Shown one piece after another: positions 11,620-23,662 of a DNA stretch of 64,000 nt. How positions within the stretch are numbered: position 1 is the stretch's first letter; each line of letters starts with the position of its first letter. This DNA is from Pelomyxa schiedti. Its lineage: Eukaryota > Evosea > Pelobiontida > Pelomyxidae. A model generated the notes under the pieces. It was not told the DNA's origin and ran no database searches. It was given only the letters and a program-made list of their open reading frames with translations. The stretch spans positions 4,623-68,622 of the forward strand of contig JAHLWZ010000310.1 in the NCBI GenBank assembly GCA_020536535.1, written 5' to 3'. Made by a program: the position numbers and the translations under genes.

Positions 11620-13008
11620 CTGGCTTACTCCTTTTCAGAAATGCCTGCTCATATGTGGGTTTTGGGGGATGAAACTCTCATTTCGTTTCAATAAGTTTTG
11701 GTTTTTACAGTGTTGGCTCAGAAGAACACTGTTGGCTGTTGTTGGGTTTTATGTAGTTAGCATGGAATTGTCCAAGGGGGAACATCACCACCCAAGAGCG
11801 TAAAGGAAATTTCTGTTGGGTGAGCAGTGACTGCTTGCACCAGAGAGAAGCAAGCATTGGGGTTGAAGTACTCACAAGTGTATTTTGGTTTTTTTTGTGG
11901 TGATGTGGTATTACCTGCTGTCTGACTGATGACAGTCGTGGTGTGCCTGGGATTGATTTGATACAGGCCAGAGGAGTGAACCTGGAGGTTGCAAGATTTT
12001 GGTCTTTCCAGAAAGGGGCCGGAGATGGCATAGTTGTGGTGCCAAGGGAAAGGAAATTGCACAATAATAAGATAGCAGGTGGCCAAGAGCTAGTGGGAAC
12101 CTCTTTGACTAGTGTGCTGTTTAATCTTCTCTTTGGGAAGTCAGATCACCCTTTTTTGTCTGAGAGGACTGGCATCTTGCTGAGCTGTGAACAAGACAGT
12201 AAGGGAACTTTCTGGTACCTCGTGTGAGCAATGAAATGGAAACCACAGGGTGTCTCAGTGTGTGAGTCAAGTATGACAGCAAAAAATCTCTCTCTGTTAC
12301 TCTCAGAGAAAAACAGAGATTTTTCCCATGGAAAAAGCATGAATAACAGAACAGGAATCCTTCAGGCATTCTTTCAAGGCACAAGTGAAAGGCGGCACAA
12401 GGGAACATGTGTTGTGAATCCATCACACAGGACTTGTCTTGCATTTAACTGTTCCTGAAATGAGTGGATTGAGTGAATGGCAAAACAACCACACACAACA
12501 CATATGATGTAAGGCAGTCAAGACAGACATTACACATGAATGGAATAAAACCAGAAGTAGAAAGAAAACGGACTGGCTGAAAGAGCTTGAGCTGGACGCT
12601 GTGCTCCATTCACAAAAGGTGGTACATCCAGCTCATTGTGAAGAAAAGTAAGGTCAGCCACCATAAAAGAGAACCTTGTTGCCTTGGAGTGAGTTTGAGC
12701 TGCACATAGGGTCAAGTACAGTGGAACACTTCTGTGTTGTGAGGACAAAAGGGCAAAAGGAAAAAAAAAAAGGAATCTGAATGTCATTGTGCCATGTGGG
12801 ATGTGTTCTAGTTACTGTGAACCATCTTCAGCCGCAATGACCCCCTTCATGCACTGTGCGGTTGGAGTTGAGGAGAGGCATTCACAGTGCTTTTGGACCC
12901 ACGGTGCTGTGGTTCGTTGCCACACTTTTCGTCCCATCACTGAGTTCGGTGTTGTGCATGTTTCACCTCATTTTTCACCTTGACACCACTCACTTCTCGG
13001 ATTTTTTT

Positions 13009-13135
13009 CTGGCCGGCGCCGGCCGAACCATCGCCAAGACTCGACACCACAAAATCGAAAAACAACAACTTCTTCCCGGAAATCGGTCCGGCCGGCGCCG
13101 GCTGAACGAATCCCAGATTTGACACCCAATCTTCG
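13009..13135. repeat. Duplicated CG-rich palindrome unit inside the element
   Basis: The 14-base palindrome GGCCGGCGCCGGCC at 13011-13024 recurs as GCCGGCGCCGGC at 13091-13102. Each is followed by a related stretch (YGAACSA ... then GACACC), so two degenerate ~40-bp units lie 80 bp apart. The composition contrasts with the AT-rich surroundings. Confidence 0.6.
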
Positions 13136-14984
13136 TTTTTGTTCCTGACAATAGCCCCACCACTCACAGCACTGGTCGTAGTCTCTCCAGTTGTTTGTTG
13201 TTGTTTCGGTTCACATCCGGAGAAAAGCGTCCTCTGAGACTTGCCAAGGGGTCGGTGGCTCTCCCCCTCAAGACAAAACACGACACTGTCCAAAAAACAT
13301 GTTTTATAGTGCGCGATGGTGCGGTTTTTGTGGTTGAGGGGTGCCAAAAAAGAGTTCATCGGGGGTGGCCCTGTGTTTTTGCCACCCCTCTCAGGGGTGT
13401 GTGGCAAGACACTATTTCGGTTTTTTTGTTCATTTTGTGTCTTTTGCTGCATGTTTTTGTGGTTTTTGCCAAGTGATACACAGTGCAGCGAAGTGAACTC
13501 CCAGCGTTTTATTCGGCCAAGGGAATGTTTTCATTGGGGCATGGGCCCCTGCTCGTATGTCCCACAGATGCTTCCTGGTTTCCATTGACCGCAGCCAGGG
13601 AGAGTATGTATCCCTTTTCTTTTCTGCCCACAGTTTGAAAGTGTGTTTATTCTCAGACACCAACAAAGTTGTGGGACTCGTTCCCTGTGTGCTTGTTCCT
13701 TTCTGCCTTGGTGTTGTGGTTTTAATGTTTCACCACACATGCAACATATAACCCTTGTGATCTGCTGCGTGTTGTTTGTTGGATTTTCCCTTTTACTTTG
13801 TACAGCATGTGGAAAAACCCTTTGGGCTCAGGGCCTACTTTCTGTTTGCGCAGAAATGTGCTGACCAATGGTGAAAGCTTCTGCAGAATGTGGTGGATAG
13901 TTCGGCTTTGATATTCATGTTAATTCTCATCAGAAAAAGGTTGCAAGTTGCCAACAGTATCATGAATTTGAACTTCCAAGATGGATGCGTGTATTTCTGA
14001 GATGTCTGTACTGACTCAGAAAGGAAAAACCCACGCCAATGCACTTCAAAGAGTGAATCCCCTGCGTTGTTTCTGCATGAATACAAACTTCCTGCGTGAG
14101 TCTTGCATCTCACAATCACTACTAACACTAATACAGTGTTTGTAATGTCCTTCACACCAGCAACGCCATGAGAAGTTTACATGTACTTCACATGATGTTA
14201 TTTTCGGTCTTCAAAGAATCTGAAGCACAGCAGCACAATCTGTAACACCTTCAGTTGTGAAGTAAGTTTACCAGAGCTAGAGACTTATGTGTGTATTCTG
14301 TGACTTTCCATGCTGTTTTCGAAAGATACTCGATTCTCTGTGGGGTAATGGAAGAATATGGTCACCTGTTTTTCCCACTGGGGGGTGATTTGTTTATCTT
14401 ACAGCTTTTCACTTTGTTTGTGCCAACTGTTTGGCAAGAAGCATTTTGGGAATGACAACAAGTCCGCTGTTGAGGCATTAGCTTATGACCATTAAAACCC
14501 TGAATTAACCTGTTCCAGAAAGGCTTAACATGGTCACTGGATGCTTTCCCTGGCATGGCCGAATTGAGGCACCCAGGTTTTATTCTCTGTACCCTTGTCA
14601 TCAGTGTCTGTTGTGTCTTTTTTTCAGAACCTTTTCCCATAGTGCTCCATTTTCCCTCTTGTAGTTTTACACCCCCAGGAAAAAGCATCCTGCTTTTCTT
14701 CAAGGTGGCTTTTTTGCATCTCAGAGTTGTGGTGCCAGTCTAGAAAAGAAAAAACACAATTTTGTCTCCAGTTTTTCTTCTGGTTGTTGGTGTGCAAGCC
14801 ATTTTTTTACAAGGTGCAGTGGCACCCTCAACGCAACTCACCCAAGAATCTTCCGAAAACACAAGATGATTCACAACATCCAACAGTGAAACCAGGAAAA
14901 AAAAACCCCAAACTGAAAAAATGTGAAGCACAGTGGGTGTTGAAACCCCCCACAAGCTGGGAAAAAAGGGTATTTCTCACAAAC

Positions 14985-15031
14985 AGGAAGCCTGGTATTA
15001 AGGCAAAAGCCTGACTGTGTTGGCAAGCGCT
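14985..15031 (-). repeat. Right terminal inverted repeat of the 11.6-15.0 kb element
   Basis: Reverse complement starts AGCGCTTGCCAACACAG, then CAGGCTTTTGCC and ACCAGGCTTC. Its outermost base together with the flanking TA forms the TAA stop codon of the ORF at 15031-16203. Confidence 0.8.
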
Positions 15032-16203
15032 TAACTGCTGAACTTTAGGGTGTAAGATTCCTCCAGCATAGGGATAGGCTGATGCCACAAACAATTACCA
15101 GTGAGGGCATCAAGGAGTGCAATGTAGTCACGTCTTTGGACTGCAATCAACCCATTGTCAACCTTGAAGGCTGTGTCAGCTAAGTGGAACACAGAGCATG
15201 GAGCAACCCAGCCATCAGCATTTGAGAACACTCGCAGGGTGTCAGTGCCACAATCAAACTCACAAAAGTGGCATTCATCAACCTTGATTGGAAATGAAGT
15301 GCACTTCCTGATCACATTGTTTGTTTCCAAGTTGACCAGGAAAATGTCCCGCTGGCAGGGCACCCGAAAAACCTGTGGTGCAGCAAGGAATGTGTACTTG
15401 TCAGACCAGTAAAAGGAATAACAGGTGTCCGCATGGAACTCTTGAATGATGGAGAACACACCCTGTTGGTACGTTTTCGCCAGGTCAACAATCCACAGTG
15501 CGCGATTGCCCCCTCTCTTCGTCACTGACACCACAGCACTGTTCCCACTGTGCCTGCCCACCATCACATCGATCCAATTCACAGCCTCCAACTCTCCAAT
15601 TGACACCACCCTCACAGGAAATTGCATTGATGGCCTCCTTCCTGTGCTGCTCCCAGTCAGTGGCTTTGGCCTCGGCCACATCGGGAAGCTTTTCCTGTCC
15701 GCCGCGTACACCAACTGCCACCGCTTGTTCCTCACCATCGATGCGTTGCGGGTGTCAAAGGTGCCGTCCCACCGAGCCACCTCCTGCTCTGTTTCAAGCT
15801 CCGCAATCACAGAGTGAGAGGGGAGCTCGACTGGAACAGGAGCTGCGAAGTGATCGCGGTCCACCCACCCGTAAATAAACTTGGTGCACATCTTCGTTTG
15901 GCGCTCAACGTCCACGACGCCAAGTGTGTGTGACACACTCACAAACCACGTGGCTTCCACTTGCCGATACACTGAATCGCGAGAGCCCACAACGACGCTG
16001 TCGCGCACACCCATGATCCAGTTTCTGCCGATTTCGTGGCACAACACGTGGTGGGGAATCACCCGCAAAGGTGACACCGACGCGCACCGTCCCACAATTC
16101 CCCCAGAGCACAGAGCAACGAATTGGTCTCGTGCCCACAAAACGTGGTAGGCAGGTGGCATCGGGGTTACCTGCGAACGACGGAACAAGAGTCGAAACGC
16201 CAT
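15031..16203 (-). CDS. Uncharacterised protein, possibly beta-propeller-like, 3' end at transposon TIR
   Basis: Long intronless ORF. The first in-frame ATG is at 16203 (MAFRLLFRRSQVTPM); the open frame extends further upstream without an ATG. The protein of about 390 residues has no family I can name. It alternates short hydrophobic strands with Trp/Asp/Gly turns (WIDVMVGRHSGN, RALWIVDLAKTY, YSFYWSDKYTFLAAP, IFLVNLETNN, LLDALTGNCLW), which suggests a repeat beta-propeller but is not proof. It ends SYTLKFSS and a TAA made from the transposon end plus its TA flank; without the insertion the frame would read three more codons to TGA. Base composition is normal for the window. Confidence 0.6.
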   Translation of the reverse strand: MAFRLLFRRSQVTPMPPAYHVLWARDQFVALCSGGIVGRCASVSPLRVIPHHVLCHEIGRNWIMGVRDSVVVGSRDSVYRQVEATWFVSVSHTLGVVDVERQTKMCTKFIYGWVDRDHFAAPVPVELPSHSVIAELETEQEVARWDGTFDTRNASMVRNKRWQLVYAADRKSFPMWPRPKPLTGSSTGRRPSMQFPVRVVSIGELEAVNWIDVMVGRHSGNSAVVSVTKRGGNRALWIVDLAKTYQQGVFSIIQEFHADTCYSFYWSDKYTFLAAPQVFRVPCQRDIFLVNLETNNVIRKCTSFPIKVDECHFCEFDCGTDTLRVFSNADGWVAPCSVFHLADTAFKVDNGLIAVQRRDYIALLDALTGNCLWHQPIPMLEESYTLKFSS

Positions 16204-16453
16204 CAATTCTTCGATTTCTGATGAGGGACTTGGACTCACCTCACCTGAGTGCCCACTGATTGAGGAGTTGAGTGCCAACGCATGGAACTACTCTCTCTAC
16301 TGTATACGAGAGAGTGCCTTTTCAAAAAGCGAAAGTACCGTAATTCACAAAAGAAACTATTGATGAGTAGCGGCAACGAGTGCAGGTGCCTGGCACACTC
16401 AGCAAACTTCAACAAAAAACAAACTGGTTTGTACCCACTGACAACAACCAAAT

Positions 16454-17779
16454 ATGACGACGATGATGCACCGAACGAGCGGTGGGATTATGGGCGGAGG
16501 CGGCGGGGGGGTTGGGCTGAGGTTCACGGTGAGGATCGCGGCGGTCGACCACATACAGCCAGGCCGCGACGTCGAGGTTGCGTGGTGCCACGGCCTGAGG
16601 GCAAGGCAGCGCGGCAGGACCGTCGCCGCTACCGCCTCCTCATCCCCACTTATGGGAGCTACTTGTGGTGTATCTGGCACGTCACCTGTTGTTACAATGA
16701 TGACTGGGACTGGTACTGGGACTGGGACTATGAATACAGGAGGTGCTGTTCAGGGTGTGTCTGGTTATTGTTATTACTAACTTGATTGATGAATTCATAA
16801 TAATTATTAAGTACGGGGTGAGATTGGGAATGAGATTTTGTTTGGGGAAGGGGGATTTTAAATCAAGCACAAGTGATACGTGGTTATAATTGATATCCTT
16901 CAATTCTTCTAATTTATGTTTAGTTGCAACTGTTGGGGAGGGTGGAGCTGTTGCGAGATGGGGCGGTGGCGGGGAGTCTTTCAGCGTGGCTATCAACGAA
17001 CCTGGCTCTAGGAACGCTGGTGTTGTGTGGAGGCTCGCGGCCAATGCTGCACAGAGGGTGGCCAGGATCGTGGGAGTTGGTGAGGATATGACTGAAGGTG
17101 TGATCAAGTTTGAGATGTGGGAGAGGGTGAGGAAATCTGGTGCTGTAGTTGTACTGAAGGCCGCTTCTTCAAAGCTCATTGGAAAGGTTCCATCTTCCCT
17201 CCTTTTTTCTGTATTCACTTTAACTCTACTAAAGGCAAGTCTGGACTTGAGTGAGTTTGTTGATGCCACTAATGCTCCCAAATTCATTGACTTCAAGCTT
17301 AAAAATGTTTCACCGGCTGTATGCGTTCCCAAAATTACATTTCCGCAAGAAACAGCATTTCTCATTTTCCCACGCAGGTTCTGTGCCCAAGGTTACTTGT
17401 GTACATCACATGCGAGAGGCAGCCCCTTAATGCGCAGCTTGTAGGCCCCCCAATGACAGTCATTGCCCAGCAGCAACAACCCCTTACTGTCCCACCCCCT
17501 TTGGCCACCATTCCCACGGTTACCCCCGCTTCTGCATTACCTTCTGGTTCCAATAACCAACCTTCTGTAAGCACTGTGACCCCCACGCAACAACCCCAAT
17601 CACAGAGTCCCTCCGTAATGTATCCTTCTTGTGGCACTGGGTCAGCGTCATCCTCTACTTCTGAACTGAGTTCATCCATTTGTTCTGCCCCAGTTACCTC
17701 TATCAGTACTACAACTAGTCCTGAGCAAATCTCCACCTTTCTTCCTTCACCTGTCACTTCTGCGACCAACACTGAATAA
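16454..17779 (+). CDS. NT-C2-type (EEIG/EHBP1-like) domain protein with low-complexity tail
   Basis: Exon 1 starts at 16454 with a Gly run, then LRFTVRIAAVDHIQPG and VEVAWCHGLRARQRG, the first strands of an NT-C2 domain, followed by a Thr-Gly stretch from a hexamer repeat. After an intron of roughly 170 nt (16757-16924) the domain continues: ARWGGGGESFSVAIN, VIKFEMWERVRKS, LIGKVP, then KASLDLSEFVD and PKFIDFKLKNV, as in the NT-C2 pattern of an IDL strand before a Lys-Pro-linked strand. A final intron (17311-17377) joins VSPA to VLCPRLLVYITCERQP. The tail is Gln/Pro/Ser/Thr-rich. NT-C2 proteins usually link membranes or Rabs to actin. The long intron may hide a small exon. Confidence 0.6.
16703..16729 (+). 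repeat. ACTGGG hexamer microsatellite in coding sequence
   Basis: Tandem ACTGGG/ACTGGT units encode a Thr-Gly run in the NT-C2 gene. The same hexamer array occurs at 62794-62834 in an unrelated gene. Confidence 0.8.
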
Positions 17780-17858
17780 AATGCCAACATGAAGTCATTT
17801 ATAATAGAATTTCTATTGTTATTGTTTACAATTCTGTTGTTCTTTCTTGAAGCCACTA

Positions 17859-18773
17859 TTAACATATGCAGCACTTTGGTGGGGAAGTGCGGTTTGGTGC
17901 CTGGGGTCTCATTTGCCTCACCAATTGGTGAAACACCTCGCGTACATTGACTTGTTCTTTGCAGGAGGTCTCCCTGGTGCATTCTGTTAGTTGGTGTGGA
18001 AAACCACAAGGGTATTACATAAATGGAATTCCGTAGCTATTTGCCAGGGTGGTTCCTTCAGTGAGGGAAACTTGCCTCTGTGTAAGATCGGATTTGTTGC
18101 CGCACAGAACCATTGGGAACGTTGGGTTCTTCTGAGTCAAGCATTTGTCTCTGTTCATAACATCACCGTAACGCATTGCGGTTTTTTTAAGGATACCTAA
18201 TAGCTGGAATGTTTTCAAATGATGACCGAGAATCAATCGCATAAACAATGACGAACCCATTCGCTTCGGCCATATACCTTGAAAATGTTAAGGCGAGATA
18301 GAATGGTTTTCCATAAAGAAGAACTGGCTACTGTTTATACAAAGAACTCGGTTCAGTATTCGGACCTGAAAAGTAATGTAACAAAGAAACATTTCATGCT
18401 GAATTCAGCACACCAATATCCAAGATATCCAATACACAGGCCGGCTCCTCATCAATGCAAACTCCTTGTCGGTAGGTGTCCTAAAGAAAGAGTTATTAAT
18501 ACAATAACAGCCTTTTGACATGACCTCATTAGATGGTGCCCACTCTTTTAAAAAAAAAAAACCCAATTATGGCACGCGTAAGTTCCATAGTATCGTGAAG
18601 ATGAAGGAAAATGGAGAAATACCCCCAACGAAAGCACCTACACTAAAGGCCACAATCAAAGCCGACTTACCCACACCACGTTCTCCTTCAACAACTACTT
18701 TATATTCCTACATGTGCATCGTCAACAAACTGAACAACCACGTTGATCACACGCAACCAACTTGTACTGCCAT
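17859..18773 (-). CDS. Ras-subfamily GTPase with non-canonical catalytic residues
   Basis: Spliced from a two-codon exon (MA, ATG at 18773) to EYKVVVEGERGVGKSAL, so Ras position 12 is Arg, not Gly. The effector loop reads EWAPSNEDTY against Ras EYDPTIEDSY. Switch II is VLDILDIGPNTEPSSLYKQ, which aligns without gaps so that Ras A59-G60-Q61 becomes G-P-N. The rest is ordinary: YMAEANGFVIVYAI, FENIPAIR, VLCGNKSDL (G4), ETSCKEQ (G5) and a C-terminal CCIC that fits a prenylated CaaX box. Six introns, 38-90 nt, all splice in frame. GTP hydrolysis and GAP sensitivity are probably reduced. Rheb naturally has Arg at the position equal to Ras 12, so Arg alone is not unique, but the switch II change is. 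Confidence 0.82.
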
Positions 18774-18939
18774 CAAAGGATCAGATGGTCGCTTTCTGTG
18801 AACAGTAAAAAATTTTGTCCAACACGTGGACACAACGAAGACGATGAAAACGTAGAGACTATGTCGAGTGTGAGGGGGTTTAAAAAGTCATCTTACGATG
18901 CAAACCAAACACAAATAAATAAAAAAATAAACAAAGTAA

Positions 18940-19621
<682 letters not shown>

Positions 19622-19896
19622 GCTGAGAGGAAACATGGAATGTTAAGGGGAACCTTAACATACCACTTGTCAAATACAATGTAAAAAGAAGATTATGGCA
19701 TTTGGCAGTAGTTGCCTGCACACACTTTTTAAGCTCCGCTTTACACATAGGTACAAAATTATAAAAAACAAAGCCTGGAACATCAGAGCCCATCCTCAGT
19801 GCGACAAGTCCGTATTCCAATTTTTTGGACTCAGACACAGTCGCAGTTGCGGACCAGCTCTTAATCTCTTAAACTACAAAAAAGCGGTCTGTGTCG

Positions 19897-21042
19897 ATGA
19901 GGAGTCGTGAGGCGACGCGGGTCGGTGTGACGGGGGCGTGCGGGCGAATCGGCAGGGTGCTGGCTCGTCACTGGACCTCCCACTCCCACAATCGCGATGT
20001 CACTCTGTTTGTTCGCGACGAGGAACAGAAGGCCGCCCTCGACGCCGACATCATCGCGTCCGCGGCGCAGTTACCACCAACTACTACAACAACTACAACT
20101 TGCAGAGTTGTGGACCTGGTCACTTGCACCAACTTGGAGGGTGATTCTGTCCGCTCCTTGCTATTTATTTTATATACGCACATATCCATTTACATTGTAA
20201 TCGCTGACCAGAAGTGTTCTCTGGATTGGATGTTGTTATTCACTTGGCGGCTTTGGTTGATTGCAGCACTGACGCTAGTAATGTCCGGCTGTGGAACGGA
20301 ATTCTACACAACAACATAGCTGCAACATATAACGTATTAAACGCTTGCGTCAAGGCAAAGGTATCTCAACAACAACCCCGTTTGCCCTGACATGAAATAA
20401 ACCTAAAAAGAACAGGTCAAGAGAGTGATTCTGGCCTCTTCGAATCACGTGCAACACGGAATCACAATTGGTGACCCAAAGGACCCCCGTACTTTGGGCC
20501 CAAACAAGCTCGGCGGCAGAAGGATGCATATTGGCGATGATCCATGGCCCGATAGCCTCTACGGTGCCAGTAAACTCTTTGCCGAAGACCTGGGCAAAGT
20601 ATATGCACTCCGCTACGGGCTAGAAGTAGTTGCCTTAAGAATTGGCTGGGTCAGAATAAGAGGTAAATATTCACGCCTGTTTCAACCACTAATTCACAAG
20701 TACAGATGATCCCAGCGATTTGCGAGGAACTCCAAGTGAGCCGTTCATGCGGGCCATATACCTAAGCTATAAAGATTGTATTGGGTTCTTCAATGCTGTA
20801 TGCCGGCCTCTCCAACCCACAACACTCTGACCTCCTTTCCTATTTCGCATCTAATAAGTTACACAAAGGCCATTGACACGCCACTGAAAGGGAAGACACC
20901 AAAAGGAATTCCATTCATGTGTGCCTATGCATGCAGCAACAACACACTGAGAGTGTGGGACCTCTCTCAGTCGATATTACGGCTTGGGTATTCACCCACC
21001 GACAATGCTGAGCTGTTTTTCCTCCCCTCTGCAAAACTCTAA
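19897..21042 (+). CDS. Extended SDR (NAD-dependent epimerase/uronate dehydrogenase-like)
   Basis: The ATG at 19897 gives MRSREATRVGVTGACGRIGR, the GxxGxxG Rossmann motif. Exons joined by 38-86-nt introns give VFSGLDVVIHLAAL, NNIAATYNVLNACVKAK, VKRVILASSNHVQHG, the catalytic SLYGASKLFAEDLG (YxxxK), LRIGWVRIR, then DDPSDLRGTPSEPF and ATDTPLKG-like sequence ending LGYSPTDNAELFFLPS. The order and the SSNHVQHG segment resemble uronate or sugar-acid dehydrogenases of the extended SDR group. A poly-Thr insert interrupts the region after the first Rossmann strands. The substrate is uncertain. Confidence 0.85.
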
Positions 21043-21135
21043 GTAACTTAGTTGCACAAAGGGAAGGAGCAAACCAAGTGGAATATTAAGAAACGCCTAC
21101 AAGGAAAAGGAAAAATAAAACAAACAAACAATTGT

Positions 21136-23662
21136 TCACAAATTTTTCAGTACCATATTGAAGGCTTTTTCAACGTGACGGTTGTGTGAAATACTTGTTT
21201 CTACATAGAGCCCTTTTGTATGGGCACCAGAAAACTGAATTGCCTAAATGTTGTTAGTACATCCTATTTACGGGAAAATAATTCAGTAGGCACCAGCTCT
21301 TTTGGAACAAGTCTCTCTGAGAGGTCGATTTTATTTGCGAGAAGGAGTATAGGGGCATCAGGATTTTTGCTGAACCGGTGAATATCATCAACCCATTTGG
21401 TGGCATGGTCATAGGTATCTACGTGGATAAGAATACAATCTAAGAATAAAGGCATAAAACCTGGACGCGTTACATCAAACATCACAATGAAGCCTTGTGC
21501 ATATCCAAATACACTACAAACAGTTACATGGATACAGGGATAAATAGCGAAAGCCTTCTTGCCGGTATCCTTAGGAACCAGTCATGCTTTTTCTTGGATA
21601 GAAGTAGCTTTATTCTCTGACGGAGGCGTTAATAGACGAAGGTAAAGAAATTGGTAACAACCTTACCATTCACTTTGCGTACTATTGTAACACTTTGATC
21701 GGAGTCATGCTCTTGACCCAAAATAAGGGGTGGAGTGCCGTGAACAGCACTGGAAGAGAAAAGGGGTTACTAAAGTGTAAGGAAGGTTATCAGTAACCAG
21801 TGAACCAAGCTAGTTTTCCCTGCGTCATGTCACCAATTGGAAAAAGAAAGATTACCAGTTTTACCTACGTTCTCGTCGCCTAGAATAACAAGCATGAATG
21901 ATGAATCGGCAACTTGATCCATCCGGTGTTGCTCTGCCATCAGGTCGGCGTATTTGACTTGCTGATTCGGTTTCACTTGCACCCCTTTTGGTAAAGTACG
22001 AAGCATATCTATGGGTTCATCACCCTGTTCATGTGGTTCTTCTGTGCGTTCAGCTGCAAGTTGCCGTGTTACTTCGGCCAGAGTGAAGGTCTTTGCGGCT
22101 GGAGTTGGTGAAGACGGTGCAGAAAATAAAGAGAACTTTCCAGTAGGAGTAGATGAGAAGTCCAGGTCAATGAGTTCCTGAGTAACTACTGGTTTTACCC
22201 TTCTGTGCTCATGCGAAGAGGCTGAAGAGGAAGAGTTACTTCTTGTCTTTGGGCTTTCACTGTCACTTGAACTCCTATGTGATGGCTTTTCACTTGAGGT
22301 TGTAGAACTTTTGTCAGGCTCTGCCTGTACTGACCCACCAGTAATAGGAGCTACCTCTTTGCCACCAATCTCGCTACTTGTTTTGAGGGTGCTTGGCTTT
22401 GGGTCACTGGTTGTTTCCACTGGCTTGCTGTCATTGAGGTCCAACTCTGGAGTACCCTCTGAGCTCGTGTCTTTGTCTCTCTCTATAGAGATAACGGGAG
22501 AATGGCGAGAAGAAAGGACCGGGCTGGATGTTGCGAGACGCCATTGAGGCTTAGTTGCAGTAGGGCTGGGAGGAGTACCAGGAGCGTTTGATTGGGCAGT
22601 AGCCGGACCTGTACTATCCTGTAGTATGTTGGTTGTAGTTGTACCAGTAGTTACAGGAGCCGCTTCTTTCTCCTTGCGCTTTTCAGTTGCAATATCCACC
22701 GACGCAGAAAGCAAATCCGGCTTGTCGCCCTTAAAATCCCTATCTCCCATAATCCGGGCCTGGGTCCGGAACTCGTACAAGGGAGACGGCATGTTAGCAA
22801 CCCATAATGCCAAGTCGTCGGTGTCCGTGCAAGCATCAACCACAGCGACCCTGTGACACCTGCACCCGCACGACGCCCCGCACTCGCCCCCACCCCCACC
22901 ACCACCACCACCACCAGCCCCGCTCGATCTCTTCAAACCAGAGGCCCCCCCGCTCGACGAATGATGCCCGTGGTGCGACGACGACGACGACGAGTGATGC
23001 AGCGCAGACGACGACGACGACGAAGATTTGACGAGGCCGGAGCGAGACGTCGAGGAACTACTACTACTAGTGGGGTTGGTGGAACGGGGCAGGACCGGGC
23101 TGGAGTGCTCCCGGCTGTTGCTCGAGTCCTTTTTGGTTCTGCTGCCCCCGCTGTGGTGGCCGTGGCTGCCGCTGCTGCTGGTTGTGGCGACGTCGCCGGC
23201 GGAGGACACCCGCAGCAACGACGACTTGGAGGTCGAGTGGTGCGTGGCGGTGGGCTCGGGGGACGACGGGTGGTTGCCGAGGAGCAGGATGAGGTCTCCC
23301 CCTCCGCCGGTTCCCAGCGGGGCGCTGGCCGCCCCTGGGGGCCGCTCCCCCGGCTCCGCCTGTACCGTGGCCCCCACTACCCCGCCGCCGCCGCCGGTGG
23401 TGGTGGTGGTGGTAGTGGTGGGGTCCCCCAGCAGGGAACCCGATTGCAAGATGGCAGCGGCCGAGGGGGGGTACGGGGAGGGGGCTGCGGCGGGGGGTGG
23501 GGGGCTCTGGGCGCCGCCGTCGCCCCCGCTGCGGTGGCCGCCTCTTGTGCGCTTGTGGTTATTGGTGTCGGCAGGGTTGGGAGCGAGCTTGGGGACCACT
23601 AGCTGGAGATCGTCCGACGTCGAATCGAGCGGCACGAGTGCCGCTTCAACGCCTGATGACAT
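21136..23662 (-). CDS. Rab-like GTPase domain with very long low-complexity N-terminus
   Basis: The first exon encodes about 600 residues rich in Ser, Thr, Pro, Gly and His, with a Cys cluster (ECGASCGCRCHR), before the GTPase domain. The domain begins SSFMLVILGDENVG and, after a 45-nt intron, GKTSLVH (G1). Later exons give VTIVRKVNGK, GYAQGFIVMFDVTRP, DHATKWVDDIHRF, LLLANKIDLSE (G4), LVPKELAIQFSGAHTKG and ETSISHNRHVEKAF (G5), ending MVLKNL. There is no recognisable DTAGQ at switch II; the aligned stretch reads VCSVFGYAQG. There is no C-terminal Cys, so no prenyl anchor. The protein may be a scaffold-like atypical GTPase. The intron start GTAAAACTGG resembles the next exon start GGAAAACTAG. 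Confidence 0.75.

Larger units (their letters stand above)
11573..15031. mobile_element. Non-autonomous DNA-transposon-like element with TIRs and TA flanks
   Basis: A 3,459-bp block is bounded by near-identical inverted repeats of about 45 bp beginning AGCGCTTGCCAAC. Both ends are flanked by TA (11571-11572 and 15032-15033), the target duplication typical of Tc1/mariner-like elements. The interior has no long ORF with transposase motifs on either strand: the best ORF (12937-13452, minus) is Lys/Asn/Gln-rich and unlike any family I know. Removing the block and one TA would leave about 170 bp between the two adjoining minus-strand genes, in line with the compact spacing elsewhere. The superfamily assignment rests only on the TA flanks. 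Confidence 0.65.

Noticed and set aside
12937-13452. 171-aa minus-strand ORF inside the transposon-like element as a transposase
   Set aside because: No DDE/D or other transposase motif, composition is low-complexity, and it overlaps the palindromic repeats.
22853-23602. 249-aa and 215-aa plus-strand ORFs opposite the Rab-like gene
   Set aside because: Arg/Gly/Val-rich shadows of the Ser/Gly/Pro-coding minus strand.
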